From RGIG8244 sp045639325 (GTDB taxonomy: Bacteria; Verrucomicrobiota; Lentisphaeria; Victivallales; UBA1829), in contig JAZUCU010000043.1 in assembly GCA_045639325.1 (NCBI GenBank), positions 62,001-126,000 on the forward strand: 64,000 nucleotides of DNA, read 5' to 3'. Both the position numbers and the translations under genes were made by a program. This document shows, one piece after another, positions 26,266 through 36,400 of the stretch. Within the stretch, counting starts at the first letter, position 1, and each line of letters begins with the position of its first letter. The notes under the pieces were generated by a model. That model worked only from the letters and a program-made list of their open reading frames with translations. It had not been told where the DNA came from and made no database searches.

Positions 26266-26460
26266 ATGAGTGTTTTTGCTAAAATCCGCATCTTTCTTGA
26301 AGAAACAATGGAAGAAATGCATAAATGTACCTGGCCTGCCAGAGATCAGTTGTTGGAATCCACTTTGTTGGTCTTGATCGCAATGGTCGTAGTTTCCGCT
26401 TTCATTGCCGGAATTGATCAGATCCTTTCAAGATTGATCAAGTTCCTCATTTCTTTTTAA
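26266..26460 (+). CDS. secE: Preprotein translocase subunit SecE
   Basis: A 64-residue, single-span SecE. The amphipathic helix FLEETMEEMHKCTWPARDQLLEST has the conserved E-x-x-K-x-x-WP signature, and a membrane helix follows (LLVLIAMVVVSAFIAGIDQ, about residues 34-52). It is the minimal form that clamps SecY in the inner membrane. I chose the ATG at 26266; a TTG two codons earlier is possible but less likely. Confidence 0.93.
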   Translation: MSVFAKIRIFLEETMEEMHKCTWPARDQLLESTLLVLIAMVVVSAFIAGIDQILSRLIKFLISF

Positions 26461-26507
26461 TATCGCTTAAAGTTAATCCTTAATAATTGTGGAGCTCAGT
26501 TCTTACA

Positions 26508-27101
26508 ATGATTGATACAGACAGCAGCAAAGGAAAGTGGTATGTCATTCATGCCATGTCCGGCAGAGAAAATACTGTTAGAGAAAAAATTGAAACTCAA
26601 ATTCAGAAAGCTGATGTTACGCTTCCCGTTTATCAGGTTCTGATCCCCAAAGAAAAATTTGTCGAAGTTCGTAACGGCGTGAAGAAAGACAGAGATCGTC
26701 AGATCTTCCCCGGTTACGTTTATATCCGCATGGATTTGATCCGCCCCGATGGAACTCTTGATTCTGATGTATGGAATTTTGTTAATGGTATTGACGGAGT
26801 CATGACCATTCTTGGTGCAGAACATGGGCGTCTCCCCATCGCACTGAGCAACGAAGAAGTTGAAAATCTTATGCGTCAGACTGAAAAAGTCTCCGACAAG
26901 GGCCCCGTCCTTGCAAAAGTTCCCCCTTATATTTCCATTGGTGCTACCGTTCGTATTATCGACGGTGCCTTTGCAAACTTTGAGGGCGTGATCGAAGAAA
27001 TCGATCCCGAAAAAGGAAGATTGAAACTTATGGTTTCCATCTTCGGTCGTTCCACACCAGTTGAATTGGAGTTTTGGCAGGTTGGTCCGGATGAGGAATA
27101 A
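26508..27101 (+). CDS. nusG: Transcription termination/antitermination factor NusG
   Basis: A 197-residue protein. The NGN domain starts at KWYVIHAMSGRENTV, with FPGYVYIRM as the RNA polymerase-contact segment. The KOW domain (IGATVRIIDGAFANFEGVIEEID) is at the C-terminus. A loop between strands (RPDGTLDSDVWNFV) is slightly longer than in E. coli, a common variation. I chose the ATG at 26508; an in-frame TTG at 26487 would add seven non-conserved residues. GGAG lies 13 bases upstream, which is rather far. Confidence 0.95.
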   Translation: MIDTDSSKGKWYVIHAMSGRENTVREKIETQIQKADVTLPVYQVLIPKEKFVEVRNGVKKDRDRQIFPGYVYIRMDLIRPDGTLDSDVWNFVNGIDGVMTILGAEHGRLPIALSNEEVENLMRQTEKVSDKGPVLAKVPPYISIGATVRIIDGAFANFEGVIEEIDPEKGRLKLMVSIFGRSTPVELEFWQVGPDEE

Positions 27102-27138
27102 ATCCTTTCCGACCGGTAACTCATATTATTAAAATCAT

Positions 27139-27183
27139 TTCGCTGCGCGGGAGAAAACCTGCCATTTCCTACCACGGAGCGAA
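27139..27183 (+). promoter_or_regulatory. Possible leader structure before rplK
   Basis: TTCGCT (27139-27144) pairs with AGCGAA (27178-27183), enclosing a 33-nt internal segment, shortly before the rplK ribosome-binding site. L1 commonly represses its own operon by binding such a leader, so this could be an L1 site. The fold is short and not tested. Confidence 0.3.
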
Positions 27184-27197
27184 TAGGAGAATGAACT

Positions 27198-27626
27198 ATG
27201 GCGAAAAAGGTAACAGCCGTAATTCGCTTGCAGATTCCTGCAGGTGCCGCAAACCCGGCACCCCCTGTTGGTCCCGCCCTTGGTCAGGCCGGTGTCAACA
27301 TCATGGCTTTCTGTAAGGAATTCAATGCCGCCACACAGGCCCAGGCCGGAATGGTTGTTCCGGTTGTTATCACTGTCTACCAGGATCGTTCTTTCACTTT
27401 CATCACGAAGTCGCCGCCGGCGGCTAACCTGATCAAGAAAGCATTGAATCTTAACAGCGGTTCCAAAGCTGCTGGCCGCGAAGTCGCTGGCAAGATTACA
27501 CGCTCTCAGATCATGGAAATCGTGAAATTGAAAAAGAACGATATGAACGCCCGTAGCGACGAAGCCGCGATGAGAATCATCGAAGGTACAGCTCGCAGTA
27601 TGGGAGTAGAGGTGATAGATGGCTAA
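27198..27626 (+). CDS. rplK: 50S ribosomal protein L11
   Basis: A 142-residue protein of standard length. The N-terminal domain has IRLQIPAGAANPAPPVGPALGQAGVN as expected (written here as family-typical), and the C-terminal rRNA-binding domain has TFITKSPPAANLIKKA and GKITRSQIMEI. It binds the GTPase-associated centre of 23S rRNA and is needed for stringent-response sensing. AGGAG precedes the ATG. Its end overlaps rplA by 8 bp. Confidence 0.96.
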   Translation: MAKKVTAVIRLQIPAGAANPAPPVGPALGQAGVNIMAFCKEFNAATQAQAGMVVPVVITVYQDRSFTFITKSPPAANLIKKALNLNSGSKAAGREVAGKITRSQIMEIVKLKKNDMNARSDEAAMRIIEGTARSMGVEVIDG

Positions 27627-28326
27627 GAAAAGCAAACTTTACAAAGCACAGGCTGCGTTGGTTGACCGTTCAACGCGTTACAGCCTGGCGGACGCGGTCA
27701 AACTGCTCCAGTCTCTGCCCAAAGTCAAATTCGACCAGACTGTCGAATTGTCTTTCAAACTCGGCGTAGACCCCAAGCAGACTGATCAGACTGTCCGTGG
27801 TGCCGTTCCGCTTCCGCGTGGAACTGGCAAAAGTGTCACTGTCACAGTCATTTCCGATGATGAAGCTCTCCGTCAGCAGGCTATCGATGCCGGTGCGGAC
27901 TTCGTCGGTTATGATGACATCATTGAGAAGATCAAAGGTGGTTGGGTTGACTTCGACGTCCTCATCGCATCTCCTTCTGCAATGACAAAAGTACGTCCTC
28001 TTGGTCGTCAGCTCGGTCCGAAAGGATTGATGCCGAACCCCAAAACCGGTACCGTTACTGAAAAAGTCGGTAACGCCGTCACAGAAGCCAAAGCCGGCCG
28101 TGTTGAATTCCGTGCTGACAAAGGTGCCTGCGTGCAGGTTCCCATTGGTAAGCTCTCTTTCGATGCTGATGCTTTGTGCGAAAACGCTCAGGCAGTTGTC
28201 AAAGCAATTGTCAAAGCAAAACCCGCATCCGCTAAAGGTGTTTACGTGCAGTCTTTCACGTTGTCCGCAACAATGACTCCCGGTATCCGCCTTGATACAC
28301 GCGAAGTGACGAAGGAGATGTTATGA
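27619..28326 (+). CDS. rplA: 50S ribosomal protein L1
   Basis: A 235-residue protein of normal length. The signature FDVLIASPSAMTKVRPLGRQ with LGPKGLMPNPKTGTV is the L1 rRNA-binding core, and GRVEFRADKGA follows. It forms the mobile L1 stalk at the E site and is a likely autoregulator of rplKA. It overlaps rplK by 8 bp and rplJ by 4 bp, indicating coupled translation. Confidence 0.97.
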   Translation: MAKKSKLYKAQAALVDRSTRYSLADAVKLLQSLPKVKFDQTVELSFKLGVDPKQTDQTVRGAVPLPRGTGKSVTVTVISDDEALRQQAIDAGADFVGYDDIIEKIKGGWVDFDVLIASPSAMTKVRPLGRQLGPKGLMPNPKTGTVTEKVGNAVTEAKAGRVEFRADKGACVQVPIGKLSFDADALCENAQAVVKAIVKAKPASAKGVYVQSFTLSATMTPGIRLDTREVTKEML

Positions 28327-28850
28327 GACCGGAACGTATTCAGATCGGTAACGACATCGTTACCATGCTCAAATCCTCTGAGTATCTTTATTTCGTGACA
28401 TACAAAGGTCTTGATGTTCAGGCCATGAACCAGTTCCGTGCTAAGCTTGCTGATGCCGGCGCTGAATGTCATGTCCTCAAAAACAATGTTGTCAAAAAAG
28501 TTGCAGCATTGAATGGTATGGACGTCATTGCCAACCTTCCCCTCACAGGTGACACAGCTGTTGTTACCGGTCAGGGTGATGTGGGTGCTGTCGCGAAAAT
28601 CATCGACGACTTCACTAACGACACGAAAGGTGTCATCTCCGCAAAATGCGGTTACTATGATGGCGCTGCTCTCTCCGCTGCAGACGTTAAGGCTATCGCC
28701 GGTCTGCCCAGCAAAGATGCACTTCGTGCCCAGTTGCTTGGTCTTCTCGTTGCCGTACCGACATCTCTCGTACGCGTCCTGAATGCCAAAGCATCCAGCA
28801 TTGTCAATGTGATCAATGCTTATAAGAACAAACTTGAAAAAGCAAACTGA
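28323..28850 (+). CDS. rplJ: 50S ribosomal protein L10
   Basis: A 175-residue stalk-base protein. FVTYKGLDVQAMNQFRAKL and VLKNNVVKKVA match the N-terminal L10 domain, LPLTGDTAVV follows, and the C-terminal helix carries the L7/L12 binding repeats. The start overlaps the rplA stop (ATGA), leaving no room for the usual L10 leader directly ahead of rplJ, unlike E. coli where rplJL has its own leader and promoter. Confidence 0.95.
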   Translation: MRPERIQIGNDIVTMLKSSEYLYFVTYKGLDVQAMNQFRAKLADAGAECHVLKNNVVKKVAALNGMDVIANLPLTGDTAVVTGQGDVGAVAKIIDDFTNDTKGVISAKCGYYDGAALSAADVKAIAGLPSKDALRAQLLGLLVAVPTSLVRVLNAKASSIVNVINAYKNKLEKAN

Positions 28851-28882
28851 ACTAAAATCAAAAAATAACACGGAGGTCAAAC

Positions 28883-29287
28883 ATGACTGAACAGGCTAAT
28901 GTAGAAGTTTCCGCAGAAATGGAACAGTTCATCTCCTACGTTGAGAAACTTTCCGTTCTCGATCTTTCTAAACTCGTGAAAGCTCTCGAAGACAGACTCG
29001 GAGTCAGCGCAGCTGCTCCCGTCGCTGTCGCTGCTGCTCCCGCAGCTGCTGCTGCAGCTCCCGCTGCAGAAGAAAAAACTGAATTCGACGTCATCCTCGC
29101 TGATGCCGGCGCAAACAAAATTGCAACGATCAAAGCTGTTCGTGAAGCTACAGGTCTCGGCCTGATGGAAGCAAAACAGTTGGTCGAAGGCGCTCCCAAG
29201 GCCATCAAAGAAGGTGTGTCCAAAGAAGACGCCAACGCTCTCAAGGAAAAACTGGAAGCTGCTGGAGCAAAAGTCGAAGTCAAGTAA
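28883..29287 (+). CDS. rplL: 50S ribosomal protein L7/L12
   Basis: A 134-residue stalk protein. An N-terminal dimerisation helix pair (FISYVEKLSVLDLSKLVKAL) is followed by an unusually Ala/Pro-rich hinge (VAAAPAAAAAAPAAEEK) and the canonical C-terminal domain with KIATIKAVREATGLGLMEAK and KLEAAGAKVEVK. It recruits translational GTPases. Strong GGAGG before the ATG. A long hairpin follows its stop. Confidence 0.96.
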   Translation: MTEQANVEVSAEMEQFISYVEKLSVLDLSKLVKALEDRLGVSAAAPVAVAAAPAAAAAAPAAEEKTEFDVILADAGANKIATIKAVREATGLGLMEAKQLVEGAPKAIKEGVSKEDANALKEKLEAAGAKVEVK

Positions 29288-29330
29288 TGACTGGACTTAC
29301 TCTGCTGCATTCCGATTTCCGGAGCAGAAT

Positions 29331-29371
29331 AACAACCTGTATCCCGTTTTTTACGGGGTACGGGTTGTTTT
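29331..29371 (+). terminator. Attenuator-like terminator between rplL and rpoB
   Basis: The 17-nt arms 29331-29347 and 29353-29369 pair along their whole length (three G-T pairs, none unpaired) around a 5-nt T loop, followed by TTTTCC. This has the form of a rho-independent terminator. Since rpoB follows in the same direction without an obvious new promoter, partial termination (attenuation) is the likely role, as known for the E. coli rplL-rpoB gap. Confidence 0.8.
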
Positions 29372-29469
29372 CCGGAATAGCGCGGTATTTAGGGAAATTC
29401 TTTCTCTTTATCGCGTGTTTCTTTGTATCTGCGCAAAATCGGATTACAGTCCCTTTATTGTTTTACAGC

Positions 29470-29648
29470 AGTAATGAGGCTTTTCAATTACCTCTATTAC
29501 TGGCTCCTGCCGGTTCTTTTATGTCAGAGAATCGGTTTTGAATATAAATCCGTGGTCCAAGCCGTCCGCGGATTGCGTTTAACCAAACGAGTTGTTTAAA
29601 CGCTCCTTTCGTGACAGCTCTCGCCAACTTAATGACAGGGTGGAAATA
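29470..29648 (+). promoter_or_regulatory. Structured leader of rpoB
   Basis: The rest of the 361-bp rplL-rpoB gap has no gene. It holds three more inverted repeats: CAGTAATGAGG with CCTCTATTACTG (29469-29502, one bulge), AATCCGTGG with CCGCGGATT (about 29548-29575), and CGTTTAA with TTAAACG (about 29577-29603). They may form a folded leader or an RNase III processing site that sets RNA polymerase synthesis. No good sigma-70 promoter was seen. Confidence 0.45.
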
Positions 29649-32600
29649 ATGCCTGAACGTGTAAATTTCGGAAAATTGGAAGAAGTGCTGGAAATTCCTG
29701 ATTTGATCGGGATTCAATTGGAATCCTATCGGTCTTTCCTGCAATTGGATGTCCCCCCCGAACAAAGAAAAAACCAGGGCTTGCAGGAAATCTTCAATGA
29801 AGTATTTCCCATTGACCCATTTGATAAACAAGTGCTGCTGGAGTTTGTCTCCTACAATATCGGCACGCCAAAAAAAGGAATTGTTGATTGTATTAAGGAC
29901 GGTGATTCCTACAGCGCTCCGCTGTATGTCGATTTCCGTTTGAAAGTCAGGGATACTGTAGTCACCGAATCTGTCTATATGGGCGATATCCCGATGATGA
30001 CAGAACGTGGTTCTTTTGTCGTCAACGGTGCTGAACGTGTTATCATCAGTCAGCTGCACCGTTCTCCCGGTATCTGCTATGAAAAAACACGTCACTCTTC
30101 CGGAAAGATGCTTTACTCTTTCCGTATCATTCCCGATCGCGGGAACTGGATGGAAGTCCAGATCGATTCCAATAACTTGATTTATATCTATCTTGACCGT
30201 CGTCGTAAGAGCCGCAAGTTCCTGATTACAACTTTCTTGCGTGCTATTGGTTACGATACCAACCGCGACATGATTTCTGCTGCTTATACAGTCGAAAAGA
30301 TGACTCCGAAGCAGTTGCTTGACAGCAAGACAGATATCGAATCTTACTATGCTTTTGATCCGATTTATGACGAAGATGGCAACAAGCTTGTTGAACCCTT
30401 CGTTCCCATGAATACTGATTCCGCCAAAATCCTTGCTGCTGCCAAAGTCAAATCTGTTGAATTGGCATACATTCCCGGCGGAGATAATTTCCTGCTCACA
30501 TGCTTGAAGAAAGATCCTGCCAAAACGCCGGATGAAGCATTGAAGGAAATCTATCAGAAAATGCGTCCCGGAGATCCTGTAAATCTCCAGAATGCACGTA
30601 TCCTCGTCAAACGTCTTTTCTTTGAAAACAAACGTTATGACCTCGGTGCAGTTGGACGTTACAAACTCAATGAAAGACTCCAGCTCAATGTTCCTGAAAC
30701 GGAACGTTGTCTGACCAAAGAAGACCTCATGGAAGCCACAAAGCTTCTCATGCATCTTTCCAATACATCCGGTCCGACGGACGATATCGACCATCTCGGT
30801 GCCCGTCGTGTCCGTACAGTCGGTGAACTTCTGCAGAACCATTGCCGCGTCGGTCTTGTCCGCACGGAACGTCTTGTAAAAGAACGTATTTCTCTGATGA
30901 GTTCTCCTGATGTCACAATGACACCCAACAAGCTGATCAACACCAAAGCATTCTTCGGTGTTATCCGTGACTTCTTTGCACGCAATCAGCTTTCTCAGTT
31001 CATGGACCAGACGAACCCGTTGTCTGAAATGACAAACAAACGTCGTCTTTCCGCATTGGGTCCCGGCGGTTTGAGCCGTGACCGTGCCGGCTTCGAAGTC
31101 CGTGACGTACATCCCAGCCATTATGGTCGTATTTGCCCGATTGAAACACCGGAAGGACCGAACATTGGTTTGATTTCCTCCCTGTCTCTCTTCTCTCGCT
31201 GCAATAATTTCGGTTTCCTCGAAACACCTTACAGACGTGTGGAAGACGGTGTTGTTACAGATAAGATTGATTATCTGACAGCAGACAAAGAAGAAAACTT
31301 TGTTATTGCCCAGGCAAATGCTCCGCTGGATGAAAACCATCGTTTTGTCAATCCGACCGTTATGACCCGTACCCATGGAGACTCTGCGGAACGTCCGAAA
31401 GATGACGTTTCTTACATGGACGTTTCACCGAAGCAGCTGGTCAGTGCTGCTGCCGGTCTGATCCCCTTCCTTGAACACGACGACGCGAACCGTGCATTGA
31501 TGGGATCCAACATGCAGCGTCAGGGCGTACCTCTGCTGACAACGGATTCTCCGTATGTCGGTACAGGTTTGGAAGGCAAAGTTGCTGTTGACTCCCGTGC
31601 GGTTGTCACTGCACGCCGTGACGGTATTGTTGCTGCTGTGTCCTCTGACCGTATTGTTATTACAACTGACGGTAAGAACATTGGTGAAACAGTTGACTTT
31701 ACACCGGATGTTTATGAATTGGTCAAGTTCCTGCGCAGTAACGCCGGTACCTGTATCAATCAGCGTCCGATTGTCCGCAGTGGTGATGTTGTTAAGAAAG
31801 GTCAGCCGATTGCTGACGGTGCTGCAACTCAGAATGGTGAATTGGCACTTGGTAAGAACGTACTGGTTGCGTACATGCCCTGGTGCGGATATAACTTTGA
31901 GGACGCGATTGTTCTCAGTGAACGTCTTGTTAAGGAAGACGTATTCACAAGTATTCACATTGATGAATTTGAATGTTTGAGCCGTGATACAAAACTTGGT
32001 CCGGAAGAAATCACATGTGACATCCCGAACGTCAGCGAAGAATCTCTGCGTAACCTGGGTGTTGACGGTGTGATCCGCCGTGGTGCGGAAGTGAAACCGG
32101 GTGATATTCTTGTTGGTAAGATCACACCGAAATCTGAAACGGAACTTGCTCCGGAAGAACGGTTGCTCCGTGCGATCTTCGGTGAAAAGGCTGCGGACGT
32201 TAAGGATTCCAGTTTGGTCGTTCCCAGCGGTAAAGGCGGGATCGTCATGGATATCCGTATTGAATACCAGAAAGACCCGAACCGTCCTTCTGTGACAAAA
32301 GCGGATCAGAAACGCAAGCAGAAACTTGCAAAAGAACAGTACAAGACCCAGAATTCTGCTTTGATCGAAGAATTGACAGAAGAACTTTCCAAGATCATGC
32401 TTGGTGAAAAACTGCCTTGCCCGATTTATGACATCAGCAATGGCAAGGAAAATGAAGTTGTACTGATTTCTTCCAATCGTAAGGTGACACGTCCTGCGAT
32501 CATCAAGCTGGCAACAGCCCATGCAAATTACCGTATGGATCATTGCTCTAAAGCGGATGAAATTGCAGCAATCATGCAGTCTTTTGCTCCTCGCTTCCAC

Positions 32601-33476
32601 AATCTGGAACAGACCCGTCTGGAATCTGTTTCCCAGTTGGAACAGGGCGCATCTGAAGAAGGCAGCGTCATCAAGAAAGTCAAAGTCTACGTTGCATCCA
32701 AACGTAAGATTCAGGTCGGTGACAAAATGGCCGGTCGTCACGGTAACAAAGGGGTTGTATCCCGTATTGTTCCGATTGAAGACATGCCGTTCATGAAAGA
32801 CGGTCGCCCGGTTGATATCGTATTGAACCCGCTGGGTGTGCCTTCCCGTATGAACATCGGACAGGTTCTTGAAACACACCTTGGCTGGGCAGCAAAAATG
32901 CTTGGCATGAAAGTTGCGACACCTGTCTTTGACGGTATTCACGAAGATGACATCATTGATTTGATGCGTAAAGGTAATGAAAAGATTTACGAACAGACTG
33001 GCGAAAACTTCAAATGGGGCTTCAAAGAAGTCAACGGTGAAGATGTCTTCGACGGTAAGACAGATCTTTTCGACGGCCGTACAGGTAATAAATTTGACCA
33101 GCGTGTCACAGTCGGTACTGTGTACATGATTAAACTTGACCACTTGGTAGCCAATAAGATCCATGCCCGTTCTGTTGGACCGTATTCACTTGTTACCCAG
33201 CAGCCGTTGGGCGGTAAAGCCCAGCACGGGGGTCAGCGTTTCGGGGAAATGGAAGTTTGGGCTCTTGAAGCATACGGTGCGGCCTACACGCTGCAGGAAA
33301 TGCTTACGGTTAAGAGTGACGATACTGTCGGACGCGGTAACATTTACAGTGCCATTGTCCGTGGTCGCCAGGTCCTGGAACCGGGTCGTCCCGAATCCTA
33401 TAATGTTCTGTTGAAGGAAATGCAGAGTTTGGCTCTGGATGTCCGTACCGTGAAACGCAACGAACAGTCTAAGTAA
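29649..33476 (+). CDS. rpoB: DNA-directed RNA polymerase subunit beta
   Basis: A 1275-residue beta subunit. It has the normal order of conserved regions, including the rifampicin pocket QLSQFMDQTNPLSEMTNKR, ALGPGGLSRDRAGFEVRDVH, PIETPEGPNIGLI, YMPWCGYNFEDAI and GDKMAGRHGNKGVVS, and ends with the usual alpha/beta' contact region. I chose the ATG at 29649 (AGGGTGG upstream) because the preceding 19 residues from a TTG at 29592 are not conserved. At the position of E. coli His526 it has Asn (N463), a substitution known to confer rifampicin resistance in other bacteria. Confidence 0.97.
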   Translation: MPERVNFGKLEEVLEIPDLIGIQLESYRSFLQLDVPPEQRKNQGLQEIFNEVFPIDPFDKQVLLEFVSYNIGTPKKGIVDCIKDGDSYSAPLYVDFRLKVRDTVVTESVYMGDIPMMTERGSFVVNGAERVIISQLHRSPGICYEKTRHSSGKMLYSFRIIPDRGNWMEVQIDSNNLIYIYLDRRRKSRKFLITTFLRAIGYDTNRDMISAAYTVEKMTPKQLLDSKTDIESYYAFDPIYDEDGNKLVEPFVPMNTDSAKILAAAKVKSVELAYIPGGDNFLLTCLKKDPAKTPDEALKEIYQKMRPGDPVNLQNARILVKRLFFENKRYDLGAVGRYKLNERLQLNVPETERCLTKEDLMEATKLLMHLSNTSGPTDDIDHLGARRVRTVGELLQNHCRVGLVRTERLVKERISLMSSPDVTMTPNKLINTKAFFGVIRDFFARNQLSQFMDQTNPLSEMTNKRRLSALGPGGLSRDRAGFEVRDVHPSHYGRICPIETPEGPNIGLISSLSLFSRCNNFGFLETPYRRVEDGVVTDKIDYLTADKEENFVIAQANAPLDENHRFVNPTVMTRTHGDSAERPKDDVSYMDVSPKQLVSAAAGLIPFLEHDDANRALMGSNMQRQGVPLLTTDSPYVGTGLEGKVAVDSRAVVTARRDGIVAAVSSDRIVITTDGKNIGETVDFTPDVYELVKFLRSNAGTCINQRPIVRSGDVVKKGQPIADGAATQNGELALGKNVLVAYMPWCGYNFEDAIVLSERLVKEDVFTSIHIDEFECLSRDTKLGPEEITCDIPNVSEESLRNLGVDGVIRRGAEVKPGDILVGKITPKSETELAPEERLLRAIFGEKAADVKDSSLVVPSGKGGIVMDIRIEYQKDPNRPSVTKADQKRKQKLAKEQYKTQNSALIEELTEELSKIMLGEKLPCPIYDISNGKENEVVLISSNRKVTRPAIIKLATAHANYRMDHCSKADEIAAIMQSFAPRFHNLEQTRLESVSQLEQGASEEGSVIKKVKVYVASKRKIQVGDKMAGRHGNKGVVSRIVPIEDMPFMKDGRPVDIVLNPLGVPSRMNIGQVLETHLGWAAKMLGMKVATPVFDGIHEDDIIDLMRKGNEKIYEQTGENFKWGFKEVNGEDVFDGKTDLFDGRTGNKFDQRVTVGTVYMIKLDHLVANKIHARSVGPYSLVTQQPLGGKAQHGGQRFGEMEVWALEAYGAAYTLQEMLTVKSDDTVGRGNIYSAIVRGRQVLEPGRPESYNVLLKEMQSLALDVRTVKRNEQSK

Positions 33477-33497
33477 ACAACGCGCGGAGGAATCCCA

Positions 33498-36400
33498 GTG
33501 ATAGACAATACTTATGCTAAAGATGGACAGCAGGCATATCAGCCGTTGAGTGCTTTTGAGTCCGTGACAATCAAAGTGGCTTCTCCGGAAGTGATCCGTT
33601 CCTGGAGTCATGGGGAAGTCAAGAATCCGGAAACTATTAATTACCGCAGTCTCAAGCCGGAAAAAGGCGGTCTTTTCTGTGAAAAGATCTTCGGTCCGCA
33701 ACGTGACTGGGAATGTAACTGCGGTAAATACAAACGGGTAAAAAACCGCGGCATCGTCTGTGACCGTTGCGGTGTGGAAGTTACACTGTCCAAAGTGCGT
33801 CGTGAACGTATGGGACACATTGAACTTGCTGTTCCTGTATCTCACATCTGGTTTTTCAAATGTATGCCCAGCCGTATCGGTTTGATGCTTGATATGTCTG
33901 CCCGTACATTGGAATCCATTATCTACTATGAAAAGTGGGTTGTTCTTGATCCTGCTGATACTCCGATGAAAGTCGGGGAAGCGCTGGATGAATTGGCATA
34001 CCAGCGTGCAAGAGACGACTTCAGTGATTCCAAGTTCAAAGCGGACATGGGTGCACCTGCTATCCGTACCCTTTTGGAACAGGTTGACCTTGAAAAAGAT
34101 CGTGTTGAACTGGAAAAAGAACTGGAAACTGCGAAAAACAAAGCAATCCGTAAAAAACTTTCCAAACGTCTGCGTCTAGTTGAAGGTTTTATCAAGAGCA
34201 ACTCCCGTCCTGAATGGATGATTTTGGAAGTGCTCCCGGTTATTCCGCCGGATCTGCGTCCTCTCGTTGCTCTCGAAGGCGGCAGATTTGCTACATCCGA
34301 CTTGAACGATTTGTATCGCCGTGTCATCAACCGTAACAACCGTTTGAAAAACCTGTTGCAGCTGCGCACTCCGGAAGTGATTATCCGTAACGAAAAACGT
34401 ATGCTGCAGGAAGCTGTTGACGCATTGCTGGATAACGGCCGTCATGGTCGTGCAGTCACCGGTGCCGGTAACCGTCCGTTGAAATCTGTCAGTGACATGC
34501 TGAAAGGTAAACAGGGTCGTTTCCGTCAGAACTTGCTCGGTAAACGTGTTGACTACTCCGGTCGTTCTGTGATCGTTGTCGGTCCCGAACTGAAACTGAT
34601 GCAGTGCGGTCTTCCGAAGAAGATGGCATTGATTCTGTTCGAACCGTTCATCATCCGTTATCTGAAAGACGGCGGTCGTGCTTACACTGTCCGCAGTGCA
34701 AAGAAGATGATTGAACATGGTGCACCTGAAGTTTGGGATATTCTGGAAAAAGTGACAAAAGGTCACCCTGTGATGCTGAACCGTGCGCCTACACTGCACC
34801 GTTTGTCCATCCAGGCATTCGACCCGATCCTGATCGAAGGTTCTGCTATCCGTCTGCACCCGTTGGTTTGTACCGGTTACAACGCTGACTTCGACGGTGA
34901 CCAGATGGCTGTACACGTTCCGCTTTCAGCACCTGCTCAGATGGAATGTAAACTTCTGATGTTGTCTACAAACAACATCTTCTCACCTGCGAACGGTAAA
35001 CCGATTGCGACACCGACTCAGGACATTACATTGGGTGTGTACTATCTGACCATTCCGCCGAACAATCCTGAAAATGCCCGTCTGTATCGTGACGTGCATG
35101 AAGTTCTGTTTGCAATGGATACCGGTCACATTCACATCCATGATGCGATCAAGATCCCGAACCCGGACTATGGAATTGACACACCCCGTGGAGATAAAGA
35201 TTCCAAATTCATCATTACAACAGCGGGTCGTTGTATCTTCAACGGTATCTGGGACAAGAGTCTTGGTTTCTGCAACAAACTTGTGAAGAAGAAAGAAATC
35301 GGTAAACTTGTTGCAGAAGCATACGAATATATTGGTCATGACAAAACAGTCAATCTGCTTGATGCTCTGAAGAACCTCGGTTACGAATATGCGACTGTTG
35401 CCGGCTTCTCCATCTCTATTGCAGATATGTCTGTACCGAAAACCAAAGCTGATTTGATCAGCCGTGCCCGTGCTGAAATTGACAAGATTTCCAATCAGTA
35501 CGCCAGCGGTTCACTGACTGACGGTGAACGTTATAATAAGGTGATTGACGTTTGGACACAGACCTCCAACCGTGTTGCGGAAGATTTGTTTGCTGAATCC
35601 GAAGCAGCCAGTAAGAAACAGATCAACTCTCTGTACTCCATGCTCGACTCTGGAGCTCGAGGCAGTAAAGACCAGATCCGTCAGCTTGCAGGTATGCGTG
35701 GTTTGATGGCTAAACCGTCCGGTGATATTATCGAACGTCCTATCCTCTCCAACTTCCGTGAAGGTCTGACCGTGCAGGAATACTTCATTTCTACGCACGG
35801 TGCCCGTAAAGGTTTGGCTGACACGGCGTTGAAGACCGCTGACTCCGGTTACATGACCCGTAAACTTGTTGACGTTGCGCAGGACATCATCTGCCGTTGT
35901 GAAGACTGCGGTACGATGAAAGGTATCTGGGTAAGTGCGATTATCGAAGGTGACGAAGAATTGCTGCCTTTGAAAGATCGTTTGCTCGGTCGCTTCAGCG
36001 CACAGAATATCCGTGACCCTGCTTATGATGACGGTCGCTTGATCGTTGCTGCCGGTCAGGAATTCACACCTGAAATTGCAGATCGTATCAAAGCTTGCGG
36101 TATCAATCGCGTTCTGATCCGTTCTGTTCTGACTTGCGATGTTGAACATGGTGTTTGCGTAAAATGCTATGGTAAGAACCTTGCGACAGACCGTAATGCG
36201 GAAGTCGGCGATGCCCTCGGTATTATCGCTGCTCAGTCCATCGGTGAACCTGGTACACAGTTGACAATGCGTACGTTCCACATCGGTGGTACTGCATCTG
36301 CTGCAATCAAGACTCCGTTCATCAATGCCCGTAATGCCGGTACAATCCGCCTGGAAAACATGCGTCTTGTCAAAGATGAAAACGGTCAGACCCTTGTTGT

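Noticed and set aside
29214..29541. Small plus-strand frames in the rplL-rpoB gap
   Set aside because: They run across the strong hairpin, have no ribosome-binding site and no similarity to known proteins.
29592..29648. N-terminal extension of RpoB from a TTG codon
   Set aside because: The added 19 residues are not RpoB-like and overlap a hairpin; the ATG at 29649 has a ribosome-binding site and the conserved N-terminus.
31425..33164. 579-codon open frame on the minus strand
   Set aside because: Antisense shadow of rpoB, no conserved motif, composition unlike a real protein.
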